Assembly (NCBI GenBank): GCA_932294295.1 | Contig: OW028575.1 | Location: 14,822,058 to 14,886,057, forward strand | DNA length: 64,000 nt | Direction: 5' to 3' | Source: Alitta virens | Taxonomy: Eukaryota > Annelida > Polychaeta > Phyllodocida > Nereididae | Shown: positions 19,746-31,720 of the stretch, in pieces | How the letters are laid out: each line of letters opens with the position of its first letter | How positions within the stretch are numbered: the first letter of the stretch is position 1 | Translations under genes and position numbers: made by a program | Notes under the pieces: generated by a model | What the model was told of the DNA's origin: nothing | What the model saw: only the letters and a program-made list of their open reading frames with translations | The model's database searches: none

Positions 19746-22332
19746 ATGACTGAAGTGACAAGATTTACACTGTTTTAATGCCATTGGAAGAGCACACTAA
19801 AGTTTAAAAAAAATATGATTTTGAACTCATAGCCATTATTGTAGGTCAGCTTTGACTACATCAAGATGGTGACCTTTTTTTTTTCTTCTGTCATGCCAAG
19901 ACAATAAATAACCCAGTCCTGTGATACTCTAACTTAATTATAAGGAGTTTGCCTCGTCTGATTGCAGCCTCTGGCTACGGCCCCGTTACAGGATCTTCAA
20001 TTGTTCATACAAGACTATAAGCAGTTACCAAGACTACAGCATGACGCCGTGTGGGGTGTAGTGGTTGTGGTGAGTGTTGTGGCTGCTATCTCAATTTCAC
20101 ATCTGCTTCAGGTACCGTCATGGGAATTGGATTGGTTTATCAGACCACAGTATCTGAAACCTCCCGACTTCACGCAAGACTCAAATCTCAGATAGAATTA
20201 AGTTCCGGATTAGCTGTTAGTTTTTTTCCCTTTATCTTGTTTAATGCTGTTCTTAAATTTCTGGTTATTGCGTGACACTCATTGCTGTGCCATTTTTGTA
20301 TTGCATCTAACTCTGTGGATTGGAATTGCTCTTGACTTGAAACCCCCATGACAGCGGATCGCTTGGAAAAACGACGCGACAGGCATAAACAGTTAATCAT
20401 TGTGCTGATTTATGTCATTTTCTGTAATGAAAGGCTGGTCTTCATGTTGGTATATGTATTAACAATTAGCCAGAGAATGTGTCATAACATTGCATTGTGT
20501 TTCATGTAAAATCATTATATTCGTTGCATGATAACATTTTGTGAAACATCATGGTACTAGGAAGAAATTAGTAAATCATGACAATGTATGGTAGGATTCA
20601 TAATTGACTTAAACTGCTGCTGCTGGATAATAAATATGTAGATACACGTAATTTCGACTTTAATTGCAAGTATAGCAGGCACTACGCACTTTGCATGCTG
20701 ACCACACATGAAGAGTAGCATAAAGTGAGAAGGCATTTATCTTTGCACCCCTTTAAAGACTAGAGTGCCCTCTAGTGGACAATTTACTGTACAAGCATCA
20801 TCGATTTGCAATAACTGACCACTTTCTTTGGGTCAGCCATTTCTGTTGAAAAGGAGAGTTGCACAAGGGGAATCTTATGATACTGACATTTTTCAATATT
20901 TTTTACTGACCCTTAAAATGTAGCATTTTTGCTGACAAACAGGTTGCTTAGCTTTTTGTAACATTGTAACAAGCTTGACATTAAATTGAAATTGAAGATA
21001 GGCTTAATTTTTATTTGGCATTTGATATTCCACAGTTTAACATCAGAATATAGCATGGTTTGTTATTGTTTTTGTTTTTACTTAATAAATTATTGCATAA
21101 ACCAATAATGTTTGCCAGGAGAGCCCAAAGAACCGCAGTGGATGGTGTTAATTAGCCTTTATTAAGGACAAGCCTATCGGCTCATCATTGCGCTGGTTCA
21201 GCCAGCTAGTCACACAAGCTGACTGATATATTTCAGGCCTTTGGTGCTGAGATAATTTGAGGTGTCCTCAAATTGAAACAGTTTTATATGATTGACAGTG
21301 TTAAAAATGGTTAATACTTTGATTGACATTTCAACCTCAAATTCCAGATGAAGAACATTGGTAAGAATACACATGTGAATTATGGAAAAATATCCCTCTA
21401 AAATATGATAAATTGGACTGCTTGTAGACACGATAAACACAAGTTGTTTTCTGCAGTTAAAGCAGAGCTTAAATTGACAGGTTATCATCCAATGTAAATT
21501 TGAGACTGTTGTAGAAGCTAATTTGCATTTTAATGTTGGTTAAATTGTTCTGTTCCGTGCAAATTAGTTTCCAGTCAAGTGGGGCAAATCACCCATTAAT
21601 TTTCCACATGTGCAACGAAATTAATTTCTTTGATTTTGTCATTGGCAGGAGCATCATCATAACAACAAATAAATTTCAAATCATTGCAGGAAATTCTTAA
21701 TAATAGTTCGATCATTTGGTCTGCTGAAGTCTAATTATTTTCCTAATAAGCATGTGAAGTATGGCTTTCTGTGTATCTTTCTATAATAATATTTTTTACA
21801 TATTGACCAAACACTGCAAGTCTTGGGAGTCCACGCAAAATGTCATAATTTTTTCTAATATTTTCATTGAATATGTTTTATTTAATGAACTACGAAAAAA
21901 ACCCAGAAAAGACAAGACGTGTCTCCTCCAAGGTCCGCGACCATAAGTAGCCAATGAAAAGCTTTACCTGGGCACAACAGCCATGCAGCCAGATTCTTGT
22001 GATTAGTATTTGTATAACTTGTAGTTTTACCTTGATGTAATTGCCATAGAATGTGCTGTATAAACATTGGATTTTCGATATTGAGTTTTGATTTTGAGTG
22101 TATCAGATGACCTAATTGTTTCTACATTTTGGAACATTGTGATTCTGTTTCAAAGTCTGACCAGAGATGCATTTAATTCATTTGATTAGGTCATAGCAGA
22201 TCATTTATGTAAGCAAGAAATAAGAGCCTGGACCAGCCATGTTCTTCTGTAAATAAAAAATTATGTAACGAGTTTCTGGTTACAGAGTCGTGGACTGGAA
22301 AAGATATTTTTAGCCTATTACAATCAAAGAGT
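19746..22332. other. 2.6-kb non-coding stretch, possible conserved elements
   Basis: No exon is supported. The segment 20670-20810 is a diverged repeat of 24360-24490. The segment 21490-21745 contains ATTTGCAT, TTAATTTT and TAATTA-like words in a dense order and could be a cis-regulatory element (inference only). Confidence 0.35.
20670..20810 (+). repeat. diverged dispersed repeat, copy 1
   Basis: GCACTTTGCATGCTGACCAC, ATGAAGAG, CACCCCTTTAAAGAC and GCATCATCGATT align in order with 24360-24490. Confidence 0.55.
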
Positions 22333-22492
22333 TAGGTGGGTGGGTGAATTGGGGCATTACGTCCTGTATTTCTGCAACAGGCAGGGACCATGACAATGAG
22401 ATGATGGATGAAACAGCCATCCAACTTAGGCTCGATCGGGATTGAACCCGAGACCCAGTGGTTGGAAGCCGAGTGGTACCACAATTGCACTT
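22333..22492 (-). mobile_element. SINE A, 5'-truncated copy
   Basis: On the minus strand the copy keeps the B box (GGGTTCAATCCCGATCGAGC), the body with GATGGCTGTTTCATCC and the CACCCACCCACC tail. The first bases of the tRNA head are missing or altered. Confidence 0.87.
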
Positions 22493-23411
22493 TTCTCCCT
22501 TGTCGAGTTCAGGTTTTCTTGAAAAGGCAAGAAACTCGAAACAATTCCAGATAGACTGATTCCAACACCAGAAGATATCAAATGATGAGAAATGCTAGAG
22601 CAGAGCCAATAACATACTGAAGATTGAAAAGCATATAAAATTCACCCACGAGATGATATGGCATGCTAACTTCTGAAAATGACATTTTCAGAATATATAT
22701 GGCATGAAATGACAGATCTCGATTTGATGTGATCCTGGATGCTGACATGGACTCTTACAAAAACAGCCGGCTCCCTTATTAACATTTCATCCGTTTAATT
22801 CTCTTGTATATAAAACATGGAATTGGCTTTTATGATAAGGCTAATTCCTTGCTAATTTCTGCCACATCCTTCTGCTCAAGCTCTTTCCTAATAAGGAATA
22901 ACAATTAGGCATCTAATTTCCAACATGTTTCAAAACAGTCTGGATAAGTGGATATACTCGGAAGCAAGATAATAGGATTTTTTAAATTGCAATTCGCGTC
23001 AAGCATTTATATATAATCTGCTTAGTAATCATCATTTGCAAATATTCATCAAATTTATTGTGAAATACATTTTGTTTTGGATAATTACCACTCTAATTAG
23101 AAATTTAATTCTGTAGGATTTAAAATAAGTGCACGGCTTTTAACATTCTGGTATATGTCACTACACCAAACTGACTAGCTATAGCTGGCCACTTGAAGCT
23201 AAACTAAAATACTGTAATAGGCCTAGTCAGTAAAATTGTGAAAAGTTATGGCTAAGTTTGGCTGGTTGTTGCTTCAGCCAATTGTTATTAGCTTTGGATA
23301 GTTAAAATATAATGTAATTTATAAGTAGCACTGTAACTGGATTATGAAAAGGATAGTTTTCTAATATTATTAAATAGAAAAGAGAGTATTTAGAGTCTAT
23401 ATTTAGCTACA
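22493..23411. other. non-coding stretch
   Basis: AT-rich. The segment 22790-22930 is dense in CTAATT/TTAATT words. Around 23165-23300, words such as CTAGCTATAGCTGGCC recall M1, but no full MITE can be aligned. Confidence 0.35.
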
Positions 23412-23528
23412 TATCTGTTGATATACAATACTATCTGCTGCTAAACCAATCTATATGGTCCAGATCTATCCCCAAGACTCCGGATCTGGCAAGACATCTA
23501 CTGCCATCTGGTGTTAATACTATGTACA
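23412..23528 (+). repeat. dispersed repeat E, copy 2
   Basis: CTGTTGATATACAATACTAT, ATCTATCCCCAAGACTCCGG, CATCTGGTGTTAATACTA and GTACAAGG match 12914-13012. An extra short insertion lies after ACTATC. Confidence 0.75.
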
Positions 23529-24185
23529 AGGAAAAATCAGTCTGTTACAAAATATAAGAACAATATGTTGATAAAATTGGTACCACTTAATACAATGTAA
23601 ATGAAAGCAAGACTATTATAAGTCATTTTGAAAGTGTTTTTTTAATATCTATGTAATTTACAATATCTAATTTAAGAGGGAAAGATCATGTTTTGCCATT
23701 GATTCTTCTGGAAGTTTTCTCTAGGAATTGAATTCATCCTTTTAACTTAAAGGAAATCTGGCAGCCAGAAGTACAGGACCAACAGCCTGAAGTAATACTG
23801 GAATGTCTGTTATCTACATTCAACATCTGTTTCTACTATTCTCACGAGGATTGTATTGTTTTATCAGTTGGAAGTATCTAAGACCTCTGGTATTCATGCA
23901 AGAATATAATCCCAAATGGTGAAATCTGACGTGGTATTTTTTACTCTCTTTTTAATTTGGCTTTTCAGTGCCTTTTTATTGTTATTGAACATGGCACATA
24001 GTTGGATTGAAACGTTCAACTCAATATTATTTTAATCAGATGGTGGATATTTGTCTTGCTTGTCACGTGACGTGTTCCCGTTTTCACAGATGCTTCGTGT
24101 TAAATCAATTAGACTTCCTTAATTGTTGATTTACAATATATAGTCTTGCGCCAGATACAACCCATTTGGTTGCTACTTCATTTTA
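23529..24185. other. non-coding stretch
   Basis: Nothing recognised. Confidence 0.4.
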
Positions 24186-24248
24186 AAACCCTATGCACTC
24201 AAGGCAAATTCCTCCAGGCTAATAAAGCATCAATCAATCAATCAATCA
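24186..24248 (+). mobile_element. LINE 3' tail with (CAAT)n
   Basis: GGCAAATTCCTCCAGGCTAA then TAAAGCATCAATCAATCAAT: a LINE-like 3' end with an AATAAAG-like signal and tetramer tail. No coding part remains. Confidence 0.5.
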
Positions 24249-24359
24249 CACAGCTGTACCAAGATATTTGCTGTGAAAGATAGTCGACACTAATTAAGCT
24301 TAGTTAAGAAACAGGTGCACTGTAAGCTTCAGACCGTTCACCGTGGGGCAAGTATGGCG

Positions 24360-24490
24360 GTACAAGAGGCACTTTGCATGTTGACCATCTATGAGGCGAG
24401 AAGCCAGTCATCCTTTGACCCCCTTTAATGCCCCTTATGTGCTCTTTTCAACAGTTTCCTTTAAGGCATCATTGATTCTGAGAGAAGGGG
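24360..24490 (+). repeat. diverged dispersed repeat, copy 2
   Basis: GCACTTTGCATGTTGACCAT, GACCCCCTTTAATGCC and GCATCATTGATT align with 20670-20810. Confidence 0.55.
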
Positions 24491-24781
24491 TCCCTTTTAA
24501 GCTGGCCGTTTGGAATGAAGAAGTGAGCTAATTGCATAGAGTCCTGTGAAATCTCAGAAGACCATTCTATCTGGTAGGCCCCTGAGCTCCAATTTGTGGG
24601 CTCAAATCCACTTGCTCATTGTGCAAATTGTCGTGCTACAGAAAGAAGGAAGGGTAAGTTAAATGAACTCCTTTGGCAGATTTAGCACCCCGCACAATGA
24701 AGATCTATTAGCCAAAGTAGTGAATACACAGTAAGAGGTAGTAACTGTAGTGCCCACTGCCTGGCACATACAAATCTCTTA

Positions 24782-24880
24782 GGAGCGTGCTGGGCTACCA
24801 AGCACTGGGTCCCAGGTTCAATTCCCAGTCGAGCCTAAGTTGGGTGGCTGTTTCATCCATAGTCTCATAGTCTCTATGTT
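24782..24880 (+). mobile_element. SINE A, head fragment
   Basis: AGCGTGCTGGGCTACCAAGC, then GGTTCAATTCCCAGTCGAGC (B box) and GGGTGGCTGTTTCATCC. The 3' half is lost. Confidence 0.85.
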
Positions 24881-25907
24881 ACCCAAAGCATGTTGTTAAT
24901 ATATTAGATATTTTGACTGAAATTGTTAGACATTTTAGCTACACAACATGAATTTTTCCTAAGTAGGAGTGAGTGATATTGAGTCCCAAGCATATCCATT
25001 TTTGTTACTAAAAGATTAGTCAGTCTCGGTAAATGTAATGTCAGACACATTGACTAATTTCTTCAGTAATGAAAGTCACTTTACGTGACATTGACTGATA
25101 ATGCTGACTAACTTGTTATTACAAAAAGATACAGAGCAAAATGAACTGGTAACCATAACACTTGTTTATTTGCTACACTGGTATACTATCACAGATCTTG
25201 AGTTGCGTTTTAAATGCATGGATGCAAATTTGAAGGTTGAGTGTTAAAATAATGAATGGGACACAATTGATGTACATGATGTTGCCATTGATAGTTTTGA
25301 AGTTTTGCCTGCGGACTAATGGGCCATTTGTCTGAATTTGAATAGACTCCGCTGACAGTTAAGAGAAGAGTTGTTTGTGCAGACAACTGTAAATCACACA
25401 AATGATGTAAGCAAAGCAGTTAGTGGGACATAGGCACACTGAAAGATCATAAAATGAAACAGTGTGTGGTCCAGTGTGAAGCCTCCTCATTCTAATGTTA
25501 CAGATTATTGCTCATGAAAAGTTTTTTTATAATAAACATCTGAGAAAATTGCTGCGTTCCCTCATTTTAACGACTGTTAAAAGATGAAAGAGAAACTCAA
25601 AACTGCACTGCATGTGCAACTTAAAAAATGATAAATGCATATTGTCGTGTAACTGTACTATGCTCTCTCCATCAAAGTGAAACCCAGTTCATACCACAAG
25701 GGTCTTTTTTTCGAAGTAGTCTTACTGGTAACACTATGAATAGTATAAAATCTCATAAAGAACAACTTAAGCTATCCCTGGCTAAAAATTAGAGAAGCCA
25801 AACATAGCCAATCTACCTGGAGCTACGTACTAGTTAGCTCAACTGAGATCCTTAATTGAAAATGTGACCTGTCACACAACTAGTACACCTTCTCTGCTTT
25901 TGAATGT
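24881..25907. other. non-coding stretch
   Basis: No gene recognised. TCAGTC/GACTGA words cluster at 25010-25120. Confidence 0.4.
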
Positions 25908-26044
25908 ACCAAAGCATCCTGCAAAAACTGTTTTTTTGGAAGCAATACTGATGAATGTAACAAGTCAATTATGAGGCCTCATAATTGACTTGTTACATTC
26001 ATCAGTATTGCTTCCAAAAAACCGTTTTTGCAGGATGCTTTGGT
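25908..26044. repeat. 137-bp loopless near-perfect palindrome
   Basis: The two arms, 25908-25976 and 25977-26044, meet at GAGGCCTC with no spacer. They differ by one substitution and one base in a T/A run. The outer ends read ACCAAAGCATCCTGC and GCAGGATGCTTTGGT. The element has no coding capacity. Confidence 0.95.
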
Positions 26045-26139
26045 TTTGAGGGAGGATGTATTTGAATGGTGCTAGTCTAGCTTGTAAGATCGAATGTTAA
26101 TTTTGAAAAATACGGTATTTTGGTCCAAAGTGTATTGTT

Positions 26140-26540
26140 TTTTATTGCTGTGGTCTATTAGTCAAGCATTGACCAGCTCTTCTGGAGGTCATGGTGGTGG
26201 TGGTGGATTAGGGCTTTACGTCCTGTATTTCTGCAACTGATGGGCTAATTAGGACAGGTAGGGACCATGGCAATGAGACAAAGGATGAAACAGCCATCCA
26301 ACATAGGCTCGACCGGGAATTGGACCCAGTGGTTGGAAGGCCAGCGCGCTACCACTTAGCTAGGCCCCCACTCCCTTCTGGAGGTCATGAGATCGAATAT
26401 TGTCCCATTACCCAAACCACTCTACTGAGTCCATATACTCTTGACTTCTTCAATAAATACCATGATCCTGTGATGTTCAAATGTGGTGTCCTGTGCTTGG
26501 ATGTTGTCTATGCTGAGACAATCGAAACATGCCACACATA
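26140..26540 (+). mobile_element. tRNA-like retroposon split by SINE A
   Basis: Joining the flanks of the SINE A insertion gives a tRNA-like series: TGGTCTATTAGTCAAGCATT (A-box-like) followed by GAGATCGAATATTGTCCC (B-box-like). Further downstream, TGTCTATGCTGAGACAA resembles the GTGTCTATGCTGAGGCAAG of SINE B. It is therefore probably an older SINE. Confidence 0.5.
26194..26374 (-). mobile_element. SINE A with 15-bp target duplication
   Basis: Full-length minus-strand copy: GGGGGCCTAGCTAAGTGGTA head, GGGTCCAATTCCCGGTCGAG, body GGATGGCTGTTTCATCC, tail (CCACCA)n. CTTCTGGAGGTCATG is repeated exactly at 26179-26193 and 26375-26389. Confidence 0.95.
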
Positions 26541-29137
26541 GGGCATAGGCTTTTGCATGGGCTTGACCCTATTCGATATACCCAATCTGATTACCTCCTG
26601 TACTTGGCTTGTGTACGGTACAACGTAGAATTTTGCTGAACTGCTGGAAAAAAAATACTAAAAAACTATTGTGCTTGCATGAGCTGCATTGCATTTCAGT
26701 TTTTTGATAATACTGTCTAAAAAAGGGTTAATTAAGCTGAGATAATCATAATACCAATAGTATTAACCCAATTTGCATTAACGTCATCACCAGGAGTTAG
26801 GGGAGTGATTTACGCTAATAGGCATTCATGAGCCTGATTGAAAATCTGCAACACTTAGCCAGCAGACTGTTTACAGTTACACTCCACATTCACTGAGAGA
26901 GCCTGGAGAGCCACTGACTGCAGGAATAACAGCAACAGCAGCAGCAACAGCATCAGCAACAGCAACATCATCAGCTCTAACACAAACAGCAACATCTACA
27001 ATTCAACGTATCTCTGCATCCCCAATTGGAACTTGTTGCTGGGATTCAGCAGCTCCCACGAAATTAAGGCCTGGAAATGGAAAACAACTTGTGAAAAGCA
27101 GAAATCAATTAACACAGTAATTGCATGTTTATTAGGACCCTTGGCCAAGCAGTAGCTGAAGCAGCTCTTGTTTGGTTTCAAAGCTAATCTTTCGCTTTCC
27201 ACGCACTGCTCCTCTCCTTTGATTGGAATTTTACAGAAACGTCACCTCACTTACTAGCTCATTTGATAAAGTGCCAATCAATTCAGGCTCAGAGTTTAAA
27301 CCTCAAAGGTATGGAAGGTGCCTGGAGTTGGTTTGGAATCAGGTCACTTTCAAGCCGGAATAATTTGAATTCTAAGGTTAAGGGAGGACTTAGCAGTCCA
27401 ATGGTTGACCTGGATTTTACTGAGCTTTTTTTTGGTACAGATGGATTACACGAGATGACGTCATGCATACCCAGCATCATCTCGTGGAATCATGGATATA
27501 CCACAAAACAACGGCGTGAAATTGCTTATTACAGCTTCTGTTAGCTTTATAGTGCTTTAGCATAAGCTGACAGGAATAATATTCCCCATCCCCATGCTCC
27601 AGGTTAAGTACCTCAGAGAATTAAAGGAGCTGTTTCTTCAGGTGTTGTTTGCAGCTTGGCAGTTCTGACCATATATCCACCATTCTAATGCAATCTGATA
27701 AACATTTGGCGTACCCAGCCCATGTAATATAGGTTACCTTTAATTGCATTTCTTCTGCACTGATTCATCAATGGATCAGTCCCATGTCTATTGATCTAAT
27801 AACACTTCCATAGTTGATTTGAATGCCAGTTTTCGATAAAATTTCCTGTCAGCATGGGGATAAAAATGGGATTCCAAGAACTGGCTTATTTAAGAAGAGA
27901 CTCTGAAATTGCGACCCTTCTGACCTGTCCTTGCATTGAAGGCATACCTCCCTGACAGACTGAGAGGATTTCATGAACGGAACACGACCTGCCTTAATTT
28001 TCAGCTCCAACTACCCCAATGGAATTCCTAGACTCTGCGAAAATGTCCTTCATTGATGTAGCATCACAGGTTTCTGTGCTCCATTCATGCTCTAGACCTG
28101 CTTGAGTAGAACGCTGAGACATTTCTGAAAAGCTTTCATTTCCGAGTAACGTTATACAGCAGTATTCTGCACTGGAACCCCCATTAACTGCACCTCACTG
28201 ATACAGCACAGGCCTACTCATTACTACTTTACAAGTTAGACCTGCAAATATTGTACCAAAGTTTGCAAATAATATACGATTTTTTTTTGCTGTCACTGTA
28301 AGACCACTTCATCATATAGACTGCAACACTACACATTTTTTTTAAAGTATATTTTTGCCATTTTAATTTTGACCTCACAATTTAGATCTTTTCATCATTG
28401 AGAGCAGCAAAAAATTGCACCAAATGTGTACAAGTGTGTTGAGATTGTGCTGTACATCAACCGAAAAGGACTTCTGAGTATCCAAATGGCACTCCATTCA
28501 GCCATAAACATCAGCTTTTTATTTTCTTCAGTGTGGCCAAATGGAGTCATTTTTGGTCATTTATTTCTTTATCTTTCAAGCACAATTTAGATTCTCGGTC
28601 AATGATGTTATCCAATCAGATGTAAACCATAACTCCCCGAAGGTCACTTTTGCTTAATTTTAGGAGCTATTTTAAGCACAAAGAAAGTACATTACAGCCT
28701 GTCTGGTGTACTACATTGTGGTACATTTGGATAAGATCAAAATGTGAATGCAAAAAAGGACAAAAGCATTTGTCAGATTTATATCTCACATGTGCAAGCA
28801 CCTTTTGTAAGGATAGACTATATTATGTCAATAGTGAGTGGTTGAGGAGTTCAACATGCAGTTAGGATGAGAAAAGAGTATATTGCACTTGGCGAAGACT
28901 AAATTCTCTGATTTATAAGCAACTAGCGATTGTGCGAAATAGTGCTTCAATGCAACATTATAATAGTGGATGGTGAAGAGTTCTTGACATTTTGTGGGAT
29001 GAGGAAAAATCATATTGACCCTGGCAAAGCTAAAATCGATATATTTTTCCAAATCTCACAAAACTGCATGTTTTTTTTACCTTTGCTTATATTCTCCAAA
29101 ACAAAGAGCGCTGCCGTACACTGCATAAAATGCACTT
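26541..29137. other. 2.6-kb non-coding stretch
   Basis: A CAG/CAA/CAT repeat lies at about 26925-26998; its frames hit stops, so it is not a supported exon. A small hairpin (CACGAGATGA/TCATCTCGTG) is at 27449-27486. The segment 26750-26870 looks like an ordered AT-rich regulatory sequence (inference). Confidence 0.35.
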
Positions 29138-29272
29138 CAATTAGGACAGGCAGGGACCATAGCAATGAGATGATGGATGAAACAGCCATCTAACTTAGCC
29201 AACCGGGAATTGAACCCGGGACCCAGTGGTTGGAAGCCCAGTGCTACCACTGAGCTAGGCCCCCACCCCCAG
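29138..29272 (-). mobile_element. SINE A, copy lacking its 3' tail
   Basis: On the minus strand GGGGGCCTAGCTCAGTGGTA starts the head. GGGTTCAATTCCCGGTTGGC is the B box, and the body ends at GCCTGTCCTAA without the CCACCA tail. Confidence 0.9.
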
Positions 29273-30286
29273 TAGCAGAGAATATACAATTTGTATTTGT
29301 CAACCCAAGCAATGCTGTCAATACAATAAGTTAGGTGTTAACTAGCTTCTATTTTAAATTTATTCTTTTATATATTTATTTGTCATACTTACAGTATACT
29401 CTACATTATAAATCAAATAATTGGTATATAGAATAGAAATCAAAATAAATTAATTAATATAAATTAATTTGTACTAAGGAAGTTCAAAAGAGCCTGAATA
29501 GAGTCATTGTTCAAAAATGGAATGCGGAGTTCTGAGCTCATACATCTTATAAGCTCTTTGATTGCACCGACCACTACTACATAGCCATATTTTTCCCAAT
29601 GTAAGTGTTCCTGTCTTCTTTGTTGACAGTGGCAATGAACAATATCTGTCTGTCGTCTGATTTGCACTTATTCACCACTGTCTGTCTAGATGATGTAATA
29701 ATGGGCCTGCAAGCGGAAGTTGACTCTTCAGCGTTGGAGAGCAGAAAATGGCTACCTCTGGCATCAAAGCCAGGGCGAGCACCATAGTAATGAATAAGGT
29801 TGGTCAGAAAAAAGGTGGATTATTCATTAAATAATGTATTATAACCAATAATTTCAACTGCCGTAGCACAAGGATGTCCCACACTAGAATTATTTTTTAA
29901 TGGAGAGTGGAAAAATGTAAACAAAGCCTGTCTCTCACCTCACTCTTTGAGGGAAATTCTTGTTTAATTTCTACTAACAACACTTACAATATACTTAGGC
30001 ATGATAATTCTGACTCATCTGATGAGTGTTATTCCCTGAATGTTTGTAATAAGTCCATTATTAACACATTCATATGCCACGCCAATGCATTATGCTAGGC
30101 GCTTGGTACCAAAGCTGCTGCTGATATCGCGATTTGCGCGATTGTAGCATGTACCAATCCGTAACTTGCAGGACCTATACATCTCTTTGCACTCCATCCC
30201 GTCAAAATTGGCAGAAAACGTGTGTGAGTTGCAGGCTGCAGGCACAGGATATGCCTGATGCACCTGTTCTATGCTGTTTAGAATGA
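29273..30286. other. non-coding stretch
   Basis: AT-rich; no exon or repeat recognised. Confidence 0.4.
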
Positions 30287-31720
30287 TTATATGTGTTTGT
30301 TTGCAAGCCTCCAGGAGCTGCAGCCATAAAAATGGCAGCATTTGAAGCAGAACACAGACAATAAAATGTCACTCGGAGCATACGGCAGTGTTGTGAGTGA
30401 CGTATTTACTCTTGAGAAGAGATCGCAACAATGCTTGTTACAGTAGGCAATTTCTAGGAAGTCAAGTAGTGTCGCTTTCACCGAATTTGACACACACATT
30501 GACTTTTGGGGATATAATGTCACATCATACTCATTCCTAAATTCGAGACATGTCTGCAGCATTTGCCTTAATCCTTTAACAGTGGGACATAATGAAGTTA
30601 TAACGTCAGCATAACTAATAATTCTTAGATAGTGCAGCCCAATCCAGCATCCAACACCTCGCTTTTGCAGTCTTTCAAACCACTCATTCATTTAAACACA
30701 AAATAAAATTGGCAATAAAATTGCTCCCTGCTTAATGCCATTTAATGTGGAAAAGCAATCAGACATGCTATTCTGCCCAATATTCCTAGTGACTGTCTTT
30801 GATATAAATCCAGCAAGGCCCTTATAACCACAGCTTGGATGATTTCGTCATAAGTAGGTCAAATAGTTTGTCATATCGAACCTTATCAAAGGCTTTAGTA
30901 GTTTCCAGCTTTGCAGGCAAATTGTACAGCTGAGGTTTTCAGCCGTTCTGCATTTCGTGATATGAAAAGTAGATCCATGACCTTTCCTATGGAATTATTC
31001 AGAGTTATTCCCCGGTAGTTGGGATCAGTGCAGAGGTCTCCCCGTTGGTCCTTGGAAATAGAGCATATGGTTCCAAGTAAGATGCCTTCTGGTTGGTGTC
31101 CATGGACAAGTATTGCCCTGCCCAACCAGCCAAATGTTCACATAATGCACTACCACCTATGATTAGGTGGTTTGAATTCAGTCCACGGTTGCTATCCGAT
31201 TTACTCTTCTTCATCTTGTGCACAAGGGATCGCATCATGTCTCCATCAGCATCAGCTATGGATTCCAGGTAACTTAGTGGCTTGAGATATATAATGTTCG
31301 ACATCAGTCAAGTCCGTTTTTCCAGCGGAGTTTAGCAAATTTCAATATTTGTCAGCCATATGTTTAGCTATTTGCTTGTAATCTGTCATTCCATTAATGT
31401 TACATTAGGCGGAGTTGGATTTTGGAGTTCATTTTCTTCAGCTCATAGAAAAAATCTCGAGCTCTGTCTCTGCTGATTGCACTAGCAATTTTCTCGCATC
31501 GAGAGGACAGTTCCTTTTTCTTAGCATATCGCACAGCATGTATTCTTTCCTGGCCTATTTCATATTTTCATGTACAATTCCAACCTGTGGACGTCCATGC
31601 TGTACCCATAACTTATGCAAGTATTTATTTTCCACTTGGTAGGGTTTGACCAGATCATTCCAAACATGAATTGGTTTCCTTTCATGTTTTGGTTGCGCAG
31701 CTGTGATGCAGGATTAATAT
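30287..31720 (-). pseudogene. LINE ORF2 reverse transcriptase remnant
   Basis: Pieces in several minus-strand frames add up to a LINE polymerase. A linker before the RT (31350-31720) has LWVQHGRPQVG and ARKEYMLCDMLRKRNCPLDA. Early RT blocks follow (SNRGLNSNHLIIGG, then NYRGITLNNSIGKVM at about 30950-31190). The palm (30287-30691) has SYADVITSLCPTVKGLRQML and NEYDVTLYPQKSMC. In intact LINEs the RT copies the element's RNA at the target site. Here the YADD catalytic box reads YADV, and stops and frameshifts break the frame, so the copy is dead. The clade is not assigned. No endonuclease domain was recognised beyond 31720. Confidence 0.88.

Noticed and set aside
26925..26998. Polyglutamine-coding exon
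   Set aside because: The CAG/CAA run is short, its frames meet stops, and no splice-site or domain context supports coding.
27449..27486. Regulatory RNA hairpin
   Set aside because: A single 10-bp stem with an 18-base loop is too small to support a call.
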